This document shows, piece after piece, positions 25,896-34,526 of a stretch of 64,000 nt of DNA. Origin of the DNA: Enterocloster lavalensis (GTDB lineage: Bacteria > Bacillota > Clostridia > Lachnospirales > Lachnospiraceae). Each line of letters starts with the position of its first letter. Position 1 is the first letter of the stretch. The notes beneath the pieces were generated by a model. The model was not told the origin of the DNA. It worked only from the letters and a program-made list of their open reading frames with translations, and ran no database searches. The DNA is taken from NCBI RefSeq assembly GCF_902364025.1, contig NZ_CABJCG010000007.1, positions 196,302-260,301 on the forward strand, in the 5' to 3' direction. The position numbers and the translations under genes are program-made.

Positions 25896-27299
25896 ATGAA
25901 AAGAAGCAGACAAATATTGGGCCTGGTGCTTGCGGCGTGTATGTCGCTATCCGTGATCGGCTGTTCATCGGGATCAGCGGGGAATTCCGGGACGTCCGGA
26001 CAGACTCAGGTCCAGGAAACAGCGGCTGAGGCGGGAAACGGGCAGCAGGAGACCGGACAGGCCAAGGCTGAGGCGGGCAGTGAAGAGGAGATGGTGATCG
26101 GCATCATCTGCAACATGTCCTCCACCCATGCGGCTACCAACGGCTGGCTGATCGCGGCCTGGGACGCGGCGGTCAAGCGCATCAACGAGAATGGTGGTCT
26201 GGACGGGAAAATGATCCGCTGCCAGCTCTACGATCCCGAGAGCGACGCCTCCACGGTCAAACAGCGCCTGACGGATATCAAGAATTCCGGCGCCGTGTGC
26301 GCAATTTATACCAGCGGCGACGCTCTGGCCCCGTCCGCTGCGGAGTGGGCTTCCCAGAACAAGTTTCCGGTATTCCTGATCTCCAATACATCCACCCAGA
26401 TCACGCTGGGGAATTACTCGGATTACGCCTTCAACATGGGCAAGAATGCCTGGGGCTTCGCAAAAATCCTGGCGCTCCACTGCGTGGGCACGGAGGGCAT
26501 GAAGAATTTCTGCTTCGTGGGCACCGACGGCGCGGCCACCATCGACGCCGAGAAGTTCCTGATTTACGAGGGGCAGAAGATCAACCCGGATTTCGAGATG
26601 CTGGCCAGCTTCCGAATCAATTTTAATGACACGGAATTTTCCAATATCATCTCATCCGTGGCCGGTATGAAGCCGGACATGGTGCTCCAGCAGGGCGGCG
26701 GCCCCAACTTCGTGTCCTTCTGCCAGCAGGCGTCCATGTTCGATCTGTTTTCCAGCTGCGGCGTTTACAACGACCTGGTGACCGACAGTTCCACCAATCA
26801 GCCGCTGATTGCAGGGGAGGAATTCCCTTACGGACAGACCCACGGCGTTTTCACTATGCCGTTCTGGGATGAAACCATGATGGACGAGGAGCTGATCCAG
26901 TTCTGCAAGGACTACAGGGAGACGGACGTGGCGAAAGAGAACGGCTATTTCCCGTCGGACAACGGCCTGGCCATCTACAACATTTTCAATGTGCTGAAAC
27001 AGGCGGTGGAGAGCTGCGCGTCCGCGGGAACGGACTACCGGGATTCCCAGGTGCTGACCGAGGCGATCTCCGCGGTGAAATACTCGGACTGCAACGGCGA
27101 ACACTATTTTAGAACCGGTGTGGACAACCAGTTTGTCACCAACCTTTACTACGGAACTTCCAAATACGACGAAAACTACCCGGAAGTGGTGGTGTGTGAG
27201 AATATTGAGACGTTCAGCGGGGACGAATACCTTCCCTCAGCGGACGAGATGAAGACCTGGGCCGAATCCCAGGGGTACGATGTGAGCCGGTTTCAGTAA
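25896..27299 (+). CDS. LivK-type ABC substrate-binding lipoprotein
   Basis: A 467-residue lipoprotein with signal MKRSRQILGLVLAACMSL, lipobox VIGC, and a low-complexity Gly/Ser/Gln/Glu linker of about 45 residues that tethers the domain. The binding domain starts at MVIGIICNMSS and has the type I periplasmic fold (FPVFLISNTSTQITLGNYSD, FVGTDGAATIDAEKF, PDMVLQQGGGPN). Length exceeds classical LivK (about 370) because of the linker and C-terminal additions. The ligand is unknown; operon context suggests an organic acid rather than leucine. AGGAGGAG precedes the start. Confidence 0.88.
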   Translation: MKRSRQILGLVLAACMSLSVIGCSSGSAGNSGTSGQTQVQETAAEAGNGQQETGQAKAEAGSEEEMVIGIICNMSSTHAATNGWLIAAWDAAVKRINENGGLDGKMIRCQLYDPESDASTVKQRLTDIKNSGAVCAIYTSGDALAPSAAEWASQNKFPVFLISNTSTQITLGNYSDYAFNMGKNAWGFAKILALHCVGTEGMKNFCFVGTDGAATIDAEKFLIYEGQKINPDFEMLASFRINFNDTEFSNIISSVAGMKPDMVLQQGGGPNFVSFCQQASMFDLFSSCGVYNDLVTDSSTNQPLIAGEEFPYGQTHGVFTMPFWDETMMDEELIQFCKDYRETDVAKENGYFPSDNGLAIYNIFNVLKQAVESCASAGTDYRDSQVLTEAISAVKYSDCNGEHYFRTGVDNQFVTNLYYGTSKYDENYPEVVVCENIETFSGDEYLPSADEMKTWAESQGYDVSRFQ

Positions 27300-27319
27300 C
27301 GGCGGGGGTAAATGACAAG

Positions 27320-27344
27320 GAGGCGCCGCAGGTGCCGGCGCCTC
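27320..27344 (+). other. Intercistronic hairpin between binding protein and permease
   Basis: GAGGCGCCG and CGGCGCCTC form a perfect 9-bp GC stem 20 bases after the stop of the binding-protein gene, with no T-run. Such stems often protect the 3' end of the binding-protein message and so raise its level over the permease (inference). The stem also hides an AAGGAGG sequence. Confidence 0.55.
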
Positions 27345-27365
27345 ACGGATAAGCGGGGTATGACG

Positions 27366-28241
27366 ATGGGGATCTCTTCAATTATTTTGTGTATTATGAT
27401 CGGGCTTTCTTCCGGGCTGATGACGTATCTGACGGCCTCGGGCATGAGCCTGATCGTAGCGGGAACCGGGAATATCAATTTCGGTCAGGGCGCGTTTTAT
27501 ATTGTGGGCGCTTACATCTGCTACTATGTGACCAGCGCCGGGCTGCCCTTCGGCGTGGCGCTGTTTGTGGGTATGCTGGTGCCGGGCGCCGTGGGCGCGC
27601 TGCTGGAGATCGTGCTGCGCCCGGTGCACGGCAAGGACATGACCTTCAGCTGGCTGATTATGCTGGGTTTTTCCTATATCATGTGCGACGTGCTGGTGTT
27701 CATCTGCGGCTACAAGGTGCGGGCCACGCCCATTCCCGCATTTTTGAAAGGCGTTGTGCGGGTGGAGTCTCTGGGGCTGGCCTTCCCAATTTATTATCTC
27801 TTTACCATTGCGATTTCGCTGGCAATCGGTGTGATTTTGTGGGTGGTGCTCAACTACTCCAAGCTGGGTATGTACTTCAGAGCCATTATCAGCGACCGGA
27901 AGATGGTTGAGAACCTGGGAATCAATGTGAATCTGCTTTACATCGCCATGTTTATGATCGGCACCGGGCTGGGCGGCGTGGCGGGCGCGTTAAACGCCCC
28001 CATATCGGGAATTTCGCCCAAAGCGGGGTTAACCGTGTTCGCCAGCGTTATGCCTGCGCTGCAGATCGGCGGCATGGGCAATATGAAGGGCTGTCTGCCC
28101 GCCGCAGCCACGCTGGGTGTGATCACGGGTATCGCCTCCCTGGTGATTCCCACCTACTATAACTGCGTGGCCTCGGCCTGCATGGTGGTCATTCTGTTTT
28201 TCAGACCGCACGGTTTGTTCAGCAAGGGGATGGAGGCGTGA
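27366..28241 (+). CDS. livH: Branched-chain-type ABC permease LivH
   Basis: 291 residues from the ATG at 27366; upstream in-frame starts at 27312 and 27360 are less likely because the first precedes the hairpin and adds a stretch of arginines. About eight membrane segments. The conserved SGMSLIVAGTGNINFGQGAFYIVGA region is the LivH signature, and GVAGALNAPISGISPKAG near the C-terminus is the ATPase contact loop. The ribosome site (GCGGGG) is weak, so translation may be low relative to the binding protein. It overlaps the next gene by one base. Confidence 0.85.
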   Translation: MGISSIILCIMIGLSSGLMTYLTASGMSLIVAGTGNINFGQGAFYIVGAYICYYVTSAGLPFGVALFVGMLVPGAVGALLEIVLRPVHGKDMTFSWLIMLGFSYIMCDVLVFICGYKVRATPIPAFLKGVVRVESLGLAFPIYYLFTIAISLAIGVILWVVLNYSKLGMYFRAIISDRKMVENLGINVNLLYIAMFMIGTGLGGVAGALNAPISGISPKAGLTVFASVMPALQIGGMGNMKGCLPAAATLGVITGIASLVIPTYYNCVASACMVVILFFRPHGLFSKGMEA

Positions 28242-29212
28242 TGATGGGACGTGTGAAAAAGGAATTGTGGATTGGAGCGGCGGTATTTCTCGTGTTTGCG
28301 GTGCTGGGCGCATTGCTGAGCGAGGTGGGGATCACGTTCCTGTCCAGAATTGTGATTATGGCGCTTTACGCGCTGAGTTTTAACCTGATGTTCGGCTATG
28401 CGGGGATGTCCAGCGTGGGCCATGCGCTGTATTTCGGCTTCGGCGGGTACGCGTTGATGGTGTATCTGACCAAGCTGCAGGTGCCCCTTCTCCCGGCCTG
28501 CATCTTATCCGTGCTGACCGTGATTCCGGTGGCCTGGTTTCTGGGCACGGCCTGCCTGAAAAACAATATGCTGACCTTCAGCTTCCTGACCATGGGACTT
28601 TGCACCACGGTGCAGCTGGTGCTCTACAAAACCGCCCAGCTGGGGGGAACTGTGGGATTTACTTACTATTTTCTTCCGTCCTGGATGTCCGGTTACCGGC
28701 AGCTGTTCTTTTTTATCCTGATCTGCGCGGGGTTTTGCGCGGTGCTCATCTATCTCCTGGTGCAGTCGCCCTATGTGCAGATGTTGAAGGGGATTCGGGA
28801 AAATGACGAGAGAATGACCTTTCTGGGGGTGAATGTGCGGAAAATGCGGGTTTCCATCTTTGTGATCTCCGCCGTGTTCGCCAATATCGCGGGTATCCTG
28901 TACGCCTTCCGCAATTCGGGCGCTTACACCACCTCCCTGGACGCGAATGTATCCATGCAGGCCATCATGATGTGCGTGGTGGGCGGACGATCCGTGTTCC
29001 TGGGGCCGGTGCTGGGGTCCGTGATCATTACCACCATCCAGAATTACCTGTCGGTCAAGACCATGTACTATGAGGGAATCATCGGCGTGATCATTGTGCT
29101 GACCGCCTATTACCTGCGGGAGGGACTGCTGGGAAAGGGAGGCCCCCTGGACAGGCTGATCAAACGGCTGCACGGACGGCAGGACCGGCCGGCAGAACAC
29201 GACAGTGAGTAG
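28241..29212 (+). CDS. livM: Branched-chain-type ABC permease LivM
   Basis: 323 residues, about nine to ten membrane segments. The family region LSFNLMFGYAGMSSVGHALYF lies near residue 45, and MQAIMMCVVGGRSVFLGPVLG is the ATPase-contact loop. The start ATG overlaps the TGA of livH, and GGATGGAGG is the ribosome site. It forms the membrane dimer with LivH. A charged tail (RLIKRLHGRQDRPAEHDSE) ends the protein. Length is normal for LivM. Confidence 0.87.
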   Translation: MMGRVKKELWIGAAVFLVFAVLGALLSEVGITFLSRIVIMALYALSFNLMFGYAGMSSVGHALYFGFGGYALMVYLTKLQVPLLPACILSVLTVIPVAWFLGTACLKNNMLTFSFLTMGLCTTVQLVLYKTAQLGGTVGFTYYFLPSWMSGYRQLFFFILICAGFCAVLIYLLVQSPYVQMLKGIRENDERMTFLGVNVRKMRVSIFVISAVFANIAGILYAFRNSGAYTTSLDANVSMQAIMMCVVGGRSVFLGPVLGSVIITTIQNYLSVKTMYYEGIIGVIIVLTAYYLREGLLGKGGPLDRLIKRLHGRQDRPAEHDSE

Positions 29213-29226
29213 AAAGAGTGGTGGAT

Positions 29227-29991
29227 ATGGAGAGAAAAACGGACAAAATTCTGATGGAGACCCGGGACCTGTGCAGGAATTTCGGGGCGTTAAAGGCCAC
29301 GGACCAGGTAAATCTGCAGATTTATGAGGGCGAGATGCACGCGATTATCGGGCCAAACGGAGCGGGGAAATCCACACTGATGGATCTGATCATCAACCGG
29401 ACCCGCCCCTCCGGCGGCCAGGTATTTTTTCAGGGCAGAGAGATCACTTATATGCAGCCCTATGACATTGCCAATCTGGGAATTTCCAAGTGCTTCCAGA
29501 TCAGCAAGCTGTTTCCTGCGCTGACCTGTTTTGAAAATATCCGCATCGCGCTGATCAAGCGGAAGGGAAAGACCTATGATTTCCTTCCGAAGAAAAAGAG
29601 TTATCTGCGGGAGGAATGCCGGGAGATTCTAAAACTGGTGGGTATGGAGGAGAAAATGGACGATACGGCGGCCCTGCTTTCCTATGGCGACCAGCGGCGT
29701 CTGGAAATCGCGGTCACGCTGGCCATGGAACCCATCCTTCTGATGCTGGATGAGCCCACCGCGGGCGTGGCCCGGGCGGAGGGATATGAGATCATGAAAA
29801 TGATCCGCCGTCTGGCCGGACAGCGGCAGATCACGGTGGTGTTCATTGAACACGATATGGATATTGTGTTTCATTATTCCGACCGCATCTCCGTGCTGAG
29901 CCAGGGAGCCCTGATCGTGACGGACGAACCTCAGCGGGTGCGGGAAAACCAGTTTGTGAAAGAGGCTTATTTCGGAGGTGCCCAGGTATGA
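29227..29991 (+). CDS. livG: ABC transporter ATPase LivG
   Basis: 254 residues from ATG 29227; GTG codons at 29218 and 29221 are possible alternatives and no ribosome site decides between them. Walker A is GPNGAGKST, the signature segment reads LLSYGDQRRLEIAVTLA, Walker B is ILLMLDEPTAGVA, and the H-loop is FIEHDMD. The signature SYGDQR replaces SxGxQ as is usual in LivG. GVARAE where most have GLxxxE is a small variation. It pairs with LivF, with which it shares an ATGA overlap, to power the LivHM permease. Confidence 0.88.
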   Translation: MERKTDKILMETRDLCRNFGALKATDQVNLQIYEGEMHAIIGPNGAGKSTLMDLIINRTRPSGGQVFFQGREITYMQPYDIANLGISKCFQISKLFPALTCFENIRIALIKRKGKTYDFLPKKKSYLREECREILKLVGMEEKMDDTAALLSYGDQRRLEIAVTLAMEPILLMLDEPTAGVARAEGYEIMKMIRRLAGQRQITVVFIEHDMDIVFHYSDRISVLSQGALIVTDEPQRVRENQFVKEAYFGGAQV

Positions 29992-30701
29992 TTTTACAGT
30001 TGAACGGCGTGAACGCGTTTTATGGGGCCAGCCAGATCCTGTTCGGGGTAAACGTGGAGGTGGAGGAAGCGGATTCCGTCTGCGTGCTGGGCCGGAACGG
30101 GGTGGGAAAGTCCACCATGATGAAATCCATCGTGGGGAATCTGAACCCGAAGGAGAAGAGCCTGGTCACCGGGAGCATCCGCTACTGCGGCGACGAGCTG
30201 GTGGGGCTTCCCGCCTACCGCATCGCCAGAAAGGGGATCGCCTACGTTCCCCAGGGACGGCACATTTTCCCAACCCTGACCACCAGGGAGAACCTGATGA
30301 TGGCGGAGCGGAAGGCGCAGACCGGGGAGAATGCCTGGAATCTGGAACGGGTCTATGAGCTGTTCCCCAGATTAAAGGAGCGGGAGTCCTTTCTGGGCGG
30401 ACGTCTGAGCGGAGGAGAGCAGCAGATGCTGACCATTGCCAGAGGGCTCATGCAGAATCCCAGGCTGCTGCTTCTGGACGAGATCACCGAGGGTCTGGCC
30501 CCCATTGTGGTGAAGGAACTGGGGGAGATTATCGCGTCGCTGAGGCGGCAGAACGTGACCATCCTTCTGGCGGAGCAGAACGTGAATTTCGCCCTGTCCG
30601 CCAGCCGGAAATGCTACATAATGGAAAAAGGCCATATTGCCTACAGCGGACTGACGGCGGAGATCCCCAAGGAAGTGCTGAACCAGTATCTGGGTCTGTA
30701 G
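29988..30701 (+). CDS. livF: ABC transporter ATPase LivF
   Basis: 237 residues. Walker A is GRNGVGKSTMMKS, the signature LSGGEQQMLTIARGLM, Walker B LLLLDEITEGLAP and the H-loop LLAEQNVNF. LivF proteins typically have Glu-Ile/Pro-Thr after the Walker B Asp, and EITEGLAP fits. It is coupled to livG by a 4-base overlap after a GGAGGTG site. With LivG it completes the five-gene importer. The next gene starts 29 bases later, so the enzymes downstream are probably co-transcribed. Confidence 0.9.
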   Translation: MILQLNGVNAFYGASQILFGVNVEVEEADSVCVLGRNGVGKSTMMKSIVGNLNPKEKSLVTGSIRYCGDELVGLPAYRIARKGIAYVPQGRHIFPTLTTRENLMMAERKAQTGENAWNLERVYELFPRLKERESFLGGRLSGGEQQMLTIARGLMQNPRLLLLDEITEGLAPIVVKELGEIIASLRRQNVTILLAEQNVNFALSASRKCYIMEKGHIAYSGLTAEIPKEVLNQYLGL

Positions 30702-30730
30702 GCGGCGTCTGTTTGGGAAAAGGAGGAAGT

Positions 30731-31708
30731 ATGGCGGCAAATAAGACAATACGGCAGATGCTGGAGGCGGGAGAATTTATCTGGGCCCCCTGCGTCTATG
30801 ACTGCACCTCCGCCAGAGCGGTGGAGCTGTGCGGTTACAATGCCATTCTGCTCAGCAGCAGCGAGCTGGAATTTTCCATGAATGGAATTCCGGGTGGACT
30901 GTATAACTGGGAGGAATATATCTGGGCCACGGAGCGGATCGCGGGCTCATCGGGGCTTCCGTTGATCGTGGACGGAGAGAACGGGGGCGGAAGTCCCCTT
31001 CAGGTCTACCGGAACTGCAAGCGCCTGGCCGAGGCCGGGGCGATGGCGATCTCGGTGGAGGATGAGGCCGGAGGCGGAATCGGCTGCGGTTACGGTTATG
31101 CCCATAAGGCGGGCTTTCTGGAGGCGGATTTGTTCGCGGCTAATATCAGGGCCGCGGTGGACGCTGTGAAGGGAACGGAATGTATGATTATCGCCCGCAC
31201 CAACTGCAGAGGCGGAGGTGCGGCCCAGACCGGGGCCATGGCCCGCAGGGATGGGTTGGGAATTGAGGAAGCCATCCGCCGGGCCGGGCTGGGAGCGGAG
31301 GCGGGCGCGGAGATTACCATGATCCAGAGCATCAACTACGCCGGCTGTGAGGAGGAGTGCATTCGCATCGGAAGGGAGGTTCCGGGTTATCACTTTTATC
31401 CGGACCTGCACGCTTCGGGAGGAACCAGCGATGTGACCTTTGAACAGCTGAAGCAATGGGGATTTCAGCTGGTCTCCAACCATGCCTGTATGAAGGGGGC
31501 GACCAAGGGGATGCTGGAATATCTCAGGGAAAATTTCCGCAATCAGAATACTGTCTACTCAGAAAACGACGAGTTTGACCGGAGGCTGGGGCATGAGTTC
31601 CACCCCTTCGGGTTTGGGGAATGGATTGAGCGGGATCAAAAATATACGGCTTACCGGGAACAGGTGAGGAAAGCCGGAGAGAAAAGGATGGAGACAGATG
31701 TACAATAA
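30731..31708 (+). CDS. Isocitrate lyase/PEP mutase superfamily protein, atypical (first of pair)
   Basis: 325 residues, ATG at 30731 after AGGAGGAAG. The superfamily barrel is recognisable: WAPCVYDCTSARAVELCGYNAI, SSSELEF, the strand LIVDGENGGG (normally D-x-D-x-GYG), a strand AISVEDEAGGG and MIIARTNCR. The mobile active-site loop of true lyases (KKCGH) is not present; after VEDE comes a glycine-rich GGGIGCGYGYAHK. So it is neither a standard isocitrate/methylisocitrate lyase nor PEP mutase. C-C or P-C bond chemistry on a 2-hydroxy or oxo acid is the family theme. It overlaps its paralogue by 11 bases. Confidence 0.78.
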   Translation: MAANKTIRQMLEAGEFIWAPCVYDCTSARAVELCGYNAILLSSSELEFSMNGIPGGLYNWEEYIWATERIAGSSGLPLIVDGENGGGSPLQVYRNCKRLAEAGAMAISVEDEAGGGIGCGYGYAHKAGFLEADLFAANIRAAVDAVKGTECMIIARTNCRGGGAAQTGAMARRDGLGIEEAIRRAGLGAEAGAEITMIQSINYAGCEEECIRIGREVPGYHFYPDLHASGGTSDVTFEQLKQWGFQLVSNHACMKGATKGMLEYLRENFRNQNTVYSENDEFDRRLGHEFHPFGFGEWIERDQKYTAYREQVRKAGEKRMETDVQ

Positions 31709-32633
31709 AAGTTTCAGGCAGTTGATTGAGGAAAAAAACCGCTGCCTTATGGTGCCCTGTGTTTACGACTGCGCTTCCGCCCGGGCGGTGGAGATCGTGG
31801 GGTTTGAGTCCATGATGTTAAGCGGCGGCGAGCTGTCCATGGCTATGAATGGGATCATTGAGCACGACACGTCCAATTTTGCCGAATGCGAGTGGATGGC
31901 CGGGCGGATTGCCAGGAGCAGCAACATTCCCCTGGCCGTGGACATCGGCGACGGATGGGCCAAAAGCCCCATCGCTATTTACCGGGAGTGCAAACGCCTG
32001 GCGGCCATCGGGGTCAGCGCCATTCAGATGGAGGATGCCAGCAGCTATGGGATTTTGCCGGAGGAGCTGTTCTACGCGAAGGTGAAGGCGGCGGTGGACG
32101 CGCTTAAGGACACGGACTGTATCCTGATTGCGCGGACCAACGGGGACGTGGAGACCATGATGGACCAGTGCTGTGAGCGCATGAGGCGGGCCCATGAGCT
32201 GGGGGCGGAGATGACCACCGTGGTCAGAACCAGGACGCTTGAGCAGGCCCGCTATGTGGCGGAGCGGGTCCCGGGGTGGAAAATGTTCCCCGACGTGACC
32301 GCGCCGGATGGAAAGCCGGAAGCCACGGTGGAGGAGCTTTATCCGCTGGGATATCAGATTATGACCACCCACTATACGCTGAAGGCGGCCATGGACGGTA
32401 TGCTGGAGCATGGTTACCGCAATGTTGCGGAACAGAATGTGACCTATACATACAATAAGAAAGGGCCCTCCGGGCTGGCGGGATTCAGCGCCGCCGCTTA
32501 TTTTGACCCGGACGGGTATATGAAAATGGAGGCGGAGTATACGGGACATTATGAGGAGTATATTCTCAGCAAGCTTTACAATGAGACGTACCCGGAAATA
32601 TTCCCGCCGTCAAAGAATAAGTTCAGGTTTTGA
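31698..32633 (+). CDS. Isocitrate lyase/PEP mutase superfamily protein, atypical (second of pair)
   Basis: 311 residues, clearly paralogous to the preceding gene: MVPCVYDCASARAVEIVGFE, LSGGELSMAMNG, LAVDIGDGWAKSP, IQMEDASSYGILPEELF and CILIARTNGDVETM. The metal-binding region reads DIGDGW and the loop after MEDAS is short, so the KKCGH catalytic lysine-cysteine loop is absent. The two proteins share order and length but differ around the active site, which suggests either a heteromer or two successive steps. It is the last enzyme gene before the LacI regulator. Substrate unknown. Confidence 0.78.
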   Translation: MYNKSFRQLIEEKNRCLMVPCVYDCASARAVEIVGFESMMLSGGELSMAMNGIIEHDTSNFAECEWMAGRIARSSNIPLAVDIGDGWAKSPIAIYRECKRLAAIGVSAIQMEDASSYGILPEELFYAKVKAAVDALKDTDCILIARTNGDVETMMDQCCERMRRAHELGAEMTTVVRTRTLEQARYVAERVPGWKMFPDVTAPDGKPEATVEELYPLGYQIMTTHYTLKAAMDGMLEHGYRNVAEQNVTYTYNKKGPSGLAGFSAAAYFDPDGYMKMEAEYTGHYEEYILSKLYNETYPEIFPPSKNKFRF

Positions 32634-32645
32634 ATTTTTGAATAA

Positions 32646-32675
32646 TTGAAAAAGCCCCCGGGAGTATGGTATAAT
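32646..32675 (+). promoter_or_regulatory. Promoter of the second LacI gene
   Basis: TTGAAA (32646-32651), 18-bp spacer, perfect TATAAT (32670-32675). It lies right after the stop of the preceding enzyme gene, so the regulator can be made independently of the operon. Confidence 0.7.
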
Positions 32676-32746
32676 AAGGAAACATATCCCTTATCACCAG
32701 CCTGGCGACGATCAATCAAAGCCCATATAGTTTTGGAGAAGACAAC

Positions 32747-33745
32747 ATGACAATCTACGATATTGCTAAGCTGGCCGGCGTTTCGGCCAGCTCCGTGTCC
32801 CGTGTGATCAACAATAAGCCCGGGGTTGGAAAAGAGACCAGAGAGAAAATACTGGCCCTGCTGGATCAGTACCACTACAGTCTGGACGAGACGGCCCGCG
32901 GCCTATCCAAAAAGTCCAGCAAAACCATCGGGGTACTGATCTCCGTGATGCCGGGCCTGCATTCGGAGCACAGCATCAAAGGGCTTTTCTATATGGAAGG
33001 GGAGCTGGCCAAACACGGATATCACTGTCTTTTGGTCAATACCGGCACCACGGACGGAGAGGTGGTGGAAGCCATCAGCACCGTGGCGGGGAGACGGGTG
33101 GACGGCGTGATCTTAGCGGGAGCATTTTACGCCACCAATGTGGTGAGACGCGCCATTGAACAGTATCTACCCCAGTGCCCGGTGGTGATGATCAACGGTT
33201 TTCTCGACCTGCCCAATGTCTACGGCGTGGGAATCGACGAGACCCAGGGGCTGGAGATGGGGGTTGACTTTCTGGTCCGCAAAGGCCGGTCCAAGCTGGC
33301 GCTTTTCATTGACAGCAGGCGTCTGAGCGCCGGAATTATCAGGCGGGGCTTTGAGAACGGCATCGCCAAGTACCGGGGAGCCGTGACAGGGATTGTCTAT
33401 GAGGATGTGGAGCGCTCGCTCCAGGGGGGAAGGGATACCGCGGCTCTGCTGTTGAGAGAGCACCCGGAAACGGATGGGATCATCTGCGCGGTGGATATGA
33501 TTGCCATCGGAGTGCTGGACTATTTACAGGAAATGGGAATTGATGTGCCGGGGCAGGTCTCGCTGATGGGGGAGGACAACTCCAACTACGCGGAGATTTG
33601 CAAGCCTAAGCTGACGTCCCTGGACACAAAGATGGTGGAAAGCAACCTGATGGCGGTGCGGACGCTCCTGGATGTATTAGAGCAGAGGCCGCCATGCCAC
33701 CGGGTGATGCTGTACATGGAAATTGCGGAGAGGGGAACGACGTGA
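32747..33745 (+). CDS. LacI-family transcriptional regulator of the Liv-type operon
   Basis: 332 residues. The helix-turn-helix starts at residue 2 (TIYDIAKLAGVSASSVSRVI), followed by hinge LLDQYHYSLDETARGLSKKS. The effector domain has the LacI marks GVLISVMPG, RVDGVILAG, DETQGLEMGVDFLV and ICAVDMIAIGVLDYLQEMG. It follows the operon at 24941 in the same direction under its own promoter and probably binds the palindrome at 24721. The effector pocket sequence does not reveal the ligand. Length and layout are normal for the family. Confidence 0.9.
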   Translation: MTIYDIAKLAGVSASSVSRVINNKPGVGKETREKILALLDQYHYSLDETARGLSKKSSKTIGVLISVMPGLHSEHSIKGLFYMEGELAKHGYHCLLVNTGTTDGEVVEAISTVAGRRVDGVILAGAFYATNVVRRAIEQYLPQCPVVMINGFLDLPNVYGVGIDETQGLEMGVDFLVRKGRSKLALFIDSRRLSAGIIRRGFENGIAKYRGAVTGIVYEDVERSLQGGRDTAALLLREHPETDGIICAVDMIAIGVLDYLQEMGIDVPGQVSLMGEDNSNYAEICKPKLTSLDTKMVESNLMAVRTLLDVLEQRPPCHRVMLYMEIAERGTT

Positions 33746-33768
33746 GGACGGATCATAAATGTTTCTGA

Positions 33769-33831
33769 CGGGCGGAGGTTTCCGCCCGCAGGGGGAAGAG
33801 GCAGCGCAGGTTTTACTGCGCTGCCTCTTCC
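33769..33831. repeat. Two tandem hairpins between convergent genes
   Basis: GGGCGGA-GGTT-TCCGCCC (33771-33788) is followed by a perfect 16-bp stem (GGAAGAGGCAGCGCAG, 33794-33809, with its complement at 33816-33831). The second stem covers the last codons and stop of the PII-like gene. Neither has a T-run on either strand, so they are stable ends or blockers rather than standard terminators. Confidence 0.6.
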
Positions 33832-34526
33832 GGCACCAGCCCGGCCACAGCGTCCACGGGCATGGAAAACACGGTGCCGTGGTCTCCGGTTTCGCGCAGA
33901 ATGGTCTGGCTGATGGCATTCATCACGGTTTTTTTGTCCGCGGAGGGGACCAGGATGAAGAGGATTTCGCGCTCCTCGGCCATGGTCAGGCCGAACAGGG
34001 TCCGGGAGGCGGCTCCGCCGGTTTCACGGGCCTTGACCAGGGTGCCGCCGCGGCAGCCGGCCAGGCGGGCGGCGTCCATCACGGTGTTGGACAGGCCGTC
34101 GTCGATGACGGCGGCGATCAGTTCATAGGCGGTTGGGTTTGACATGGCGTGGTCCTCCTTTGGGTGGTTTGGGGCTGTATTCGACTTTGGGGCCGGGGCC
34201 TGGAGGTCCAGGCGGCCGGAGATGGCGGCGCTGACGCCGGATAAGGGAACCGCGAAGGCGATGCCCTTTCCGGGGCGGGAAAAATTCAGCCGGGATTTTA
34301 AGGCGTTAAACAGGTCCGGTGCAGCTCCCGGCCCGGCAATGCCGGTGACGATCTCTTTTTCCGGCTCGTCAAGGCCCAGACAGTCCATGATCCGGGAGCT
34401 GGCGGTGCCGTGGCCGCGGATTACGGTCAGGACCTCCGCGCCCATTTCGCGGAATATTTCTGCGGCTGCCGTTCCCTTTTTTCGGTCTACAATGGCTGCG
34501 ATCCATTGGATTCGGTTTTGGCTCAT
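33813..34526 (-). CDS. Tandem PII-like signalling protein partner of DUF1538 protein
   Basis: 237 residues containing two PII-like (P-II nitrogen regulator superfamily) units: about 1-105 (IQWIAAIVDRKKGTAAAEIF, RGHGTAS) and 128-237 (YELIAAVIDDGLSNTVMDAA, CRGGTLVKARETGG, then VFSMPVDAVAGLVPE). The second has the clearer GGT-KAR signature. A perfect AAAGGAGG site 8 bases before Met128 (34145) means the second unit can also be made alone as a 110-residue protein. PII trimers bind nucleotides and small effectors and gate membrane partners. The start overlaps the DUF1538 gene by 4 bases. No uridylylation-site Tyr is obvious. Regulation of the transporter is inferred from context. Confidence 0.75.
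   Translation of the reverse strand: MSQNRIQWIAAIVDRKKGTAAAEIFREMGAEVLTVIRGHGTASSRIMDCLGLDEPEKEIVTGIAGPGAAPDLFNALKSRLNFSRPGKGIAFAVPLSGVSAAISGRLDLQAPAPKSNTAPNHPKEDHAMSNPTAYELIAAVIDDGLSNTVMDAARLAGCRGGTLVKARETGGAASRTLFGLTMAEEREILFILVPSADKKTVMNAISQTILRETGDHGTVFSMPVDAVAGLVPEEAAQ
34143..34158 (-). promoter_or_regulatory. Internal ribosome binding site and in-frame start within the PII-like gene
   Basis: On the minus strand AAAGGAGG, 8 bases, then ATG (34145-34143). The site is as strong as those of separate genes in this window, yet no stop codon separates the two PII units. Confidence 0.65.
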
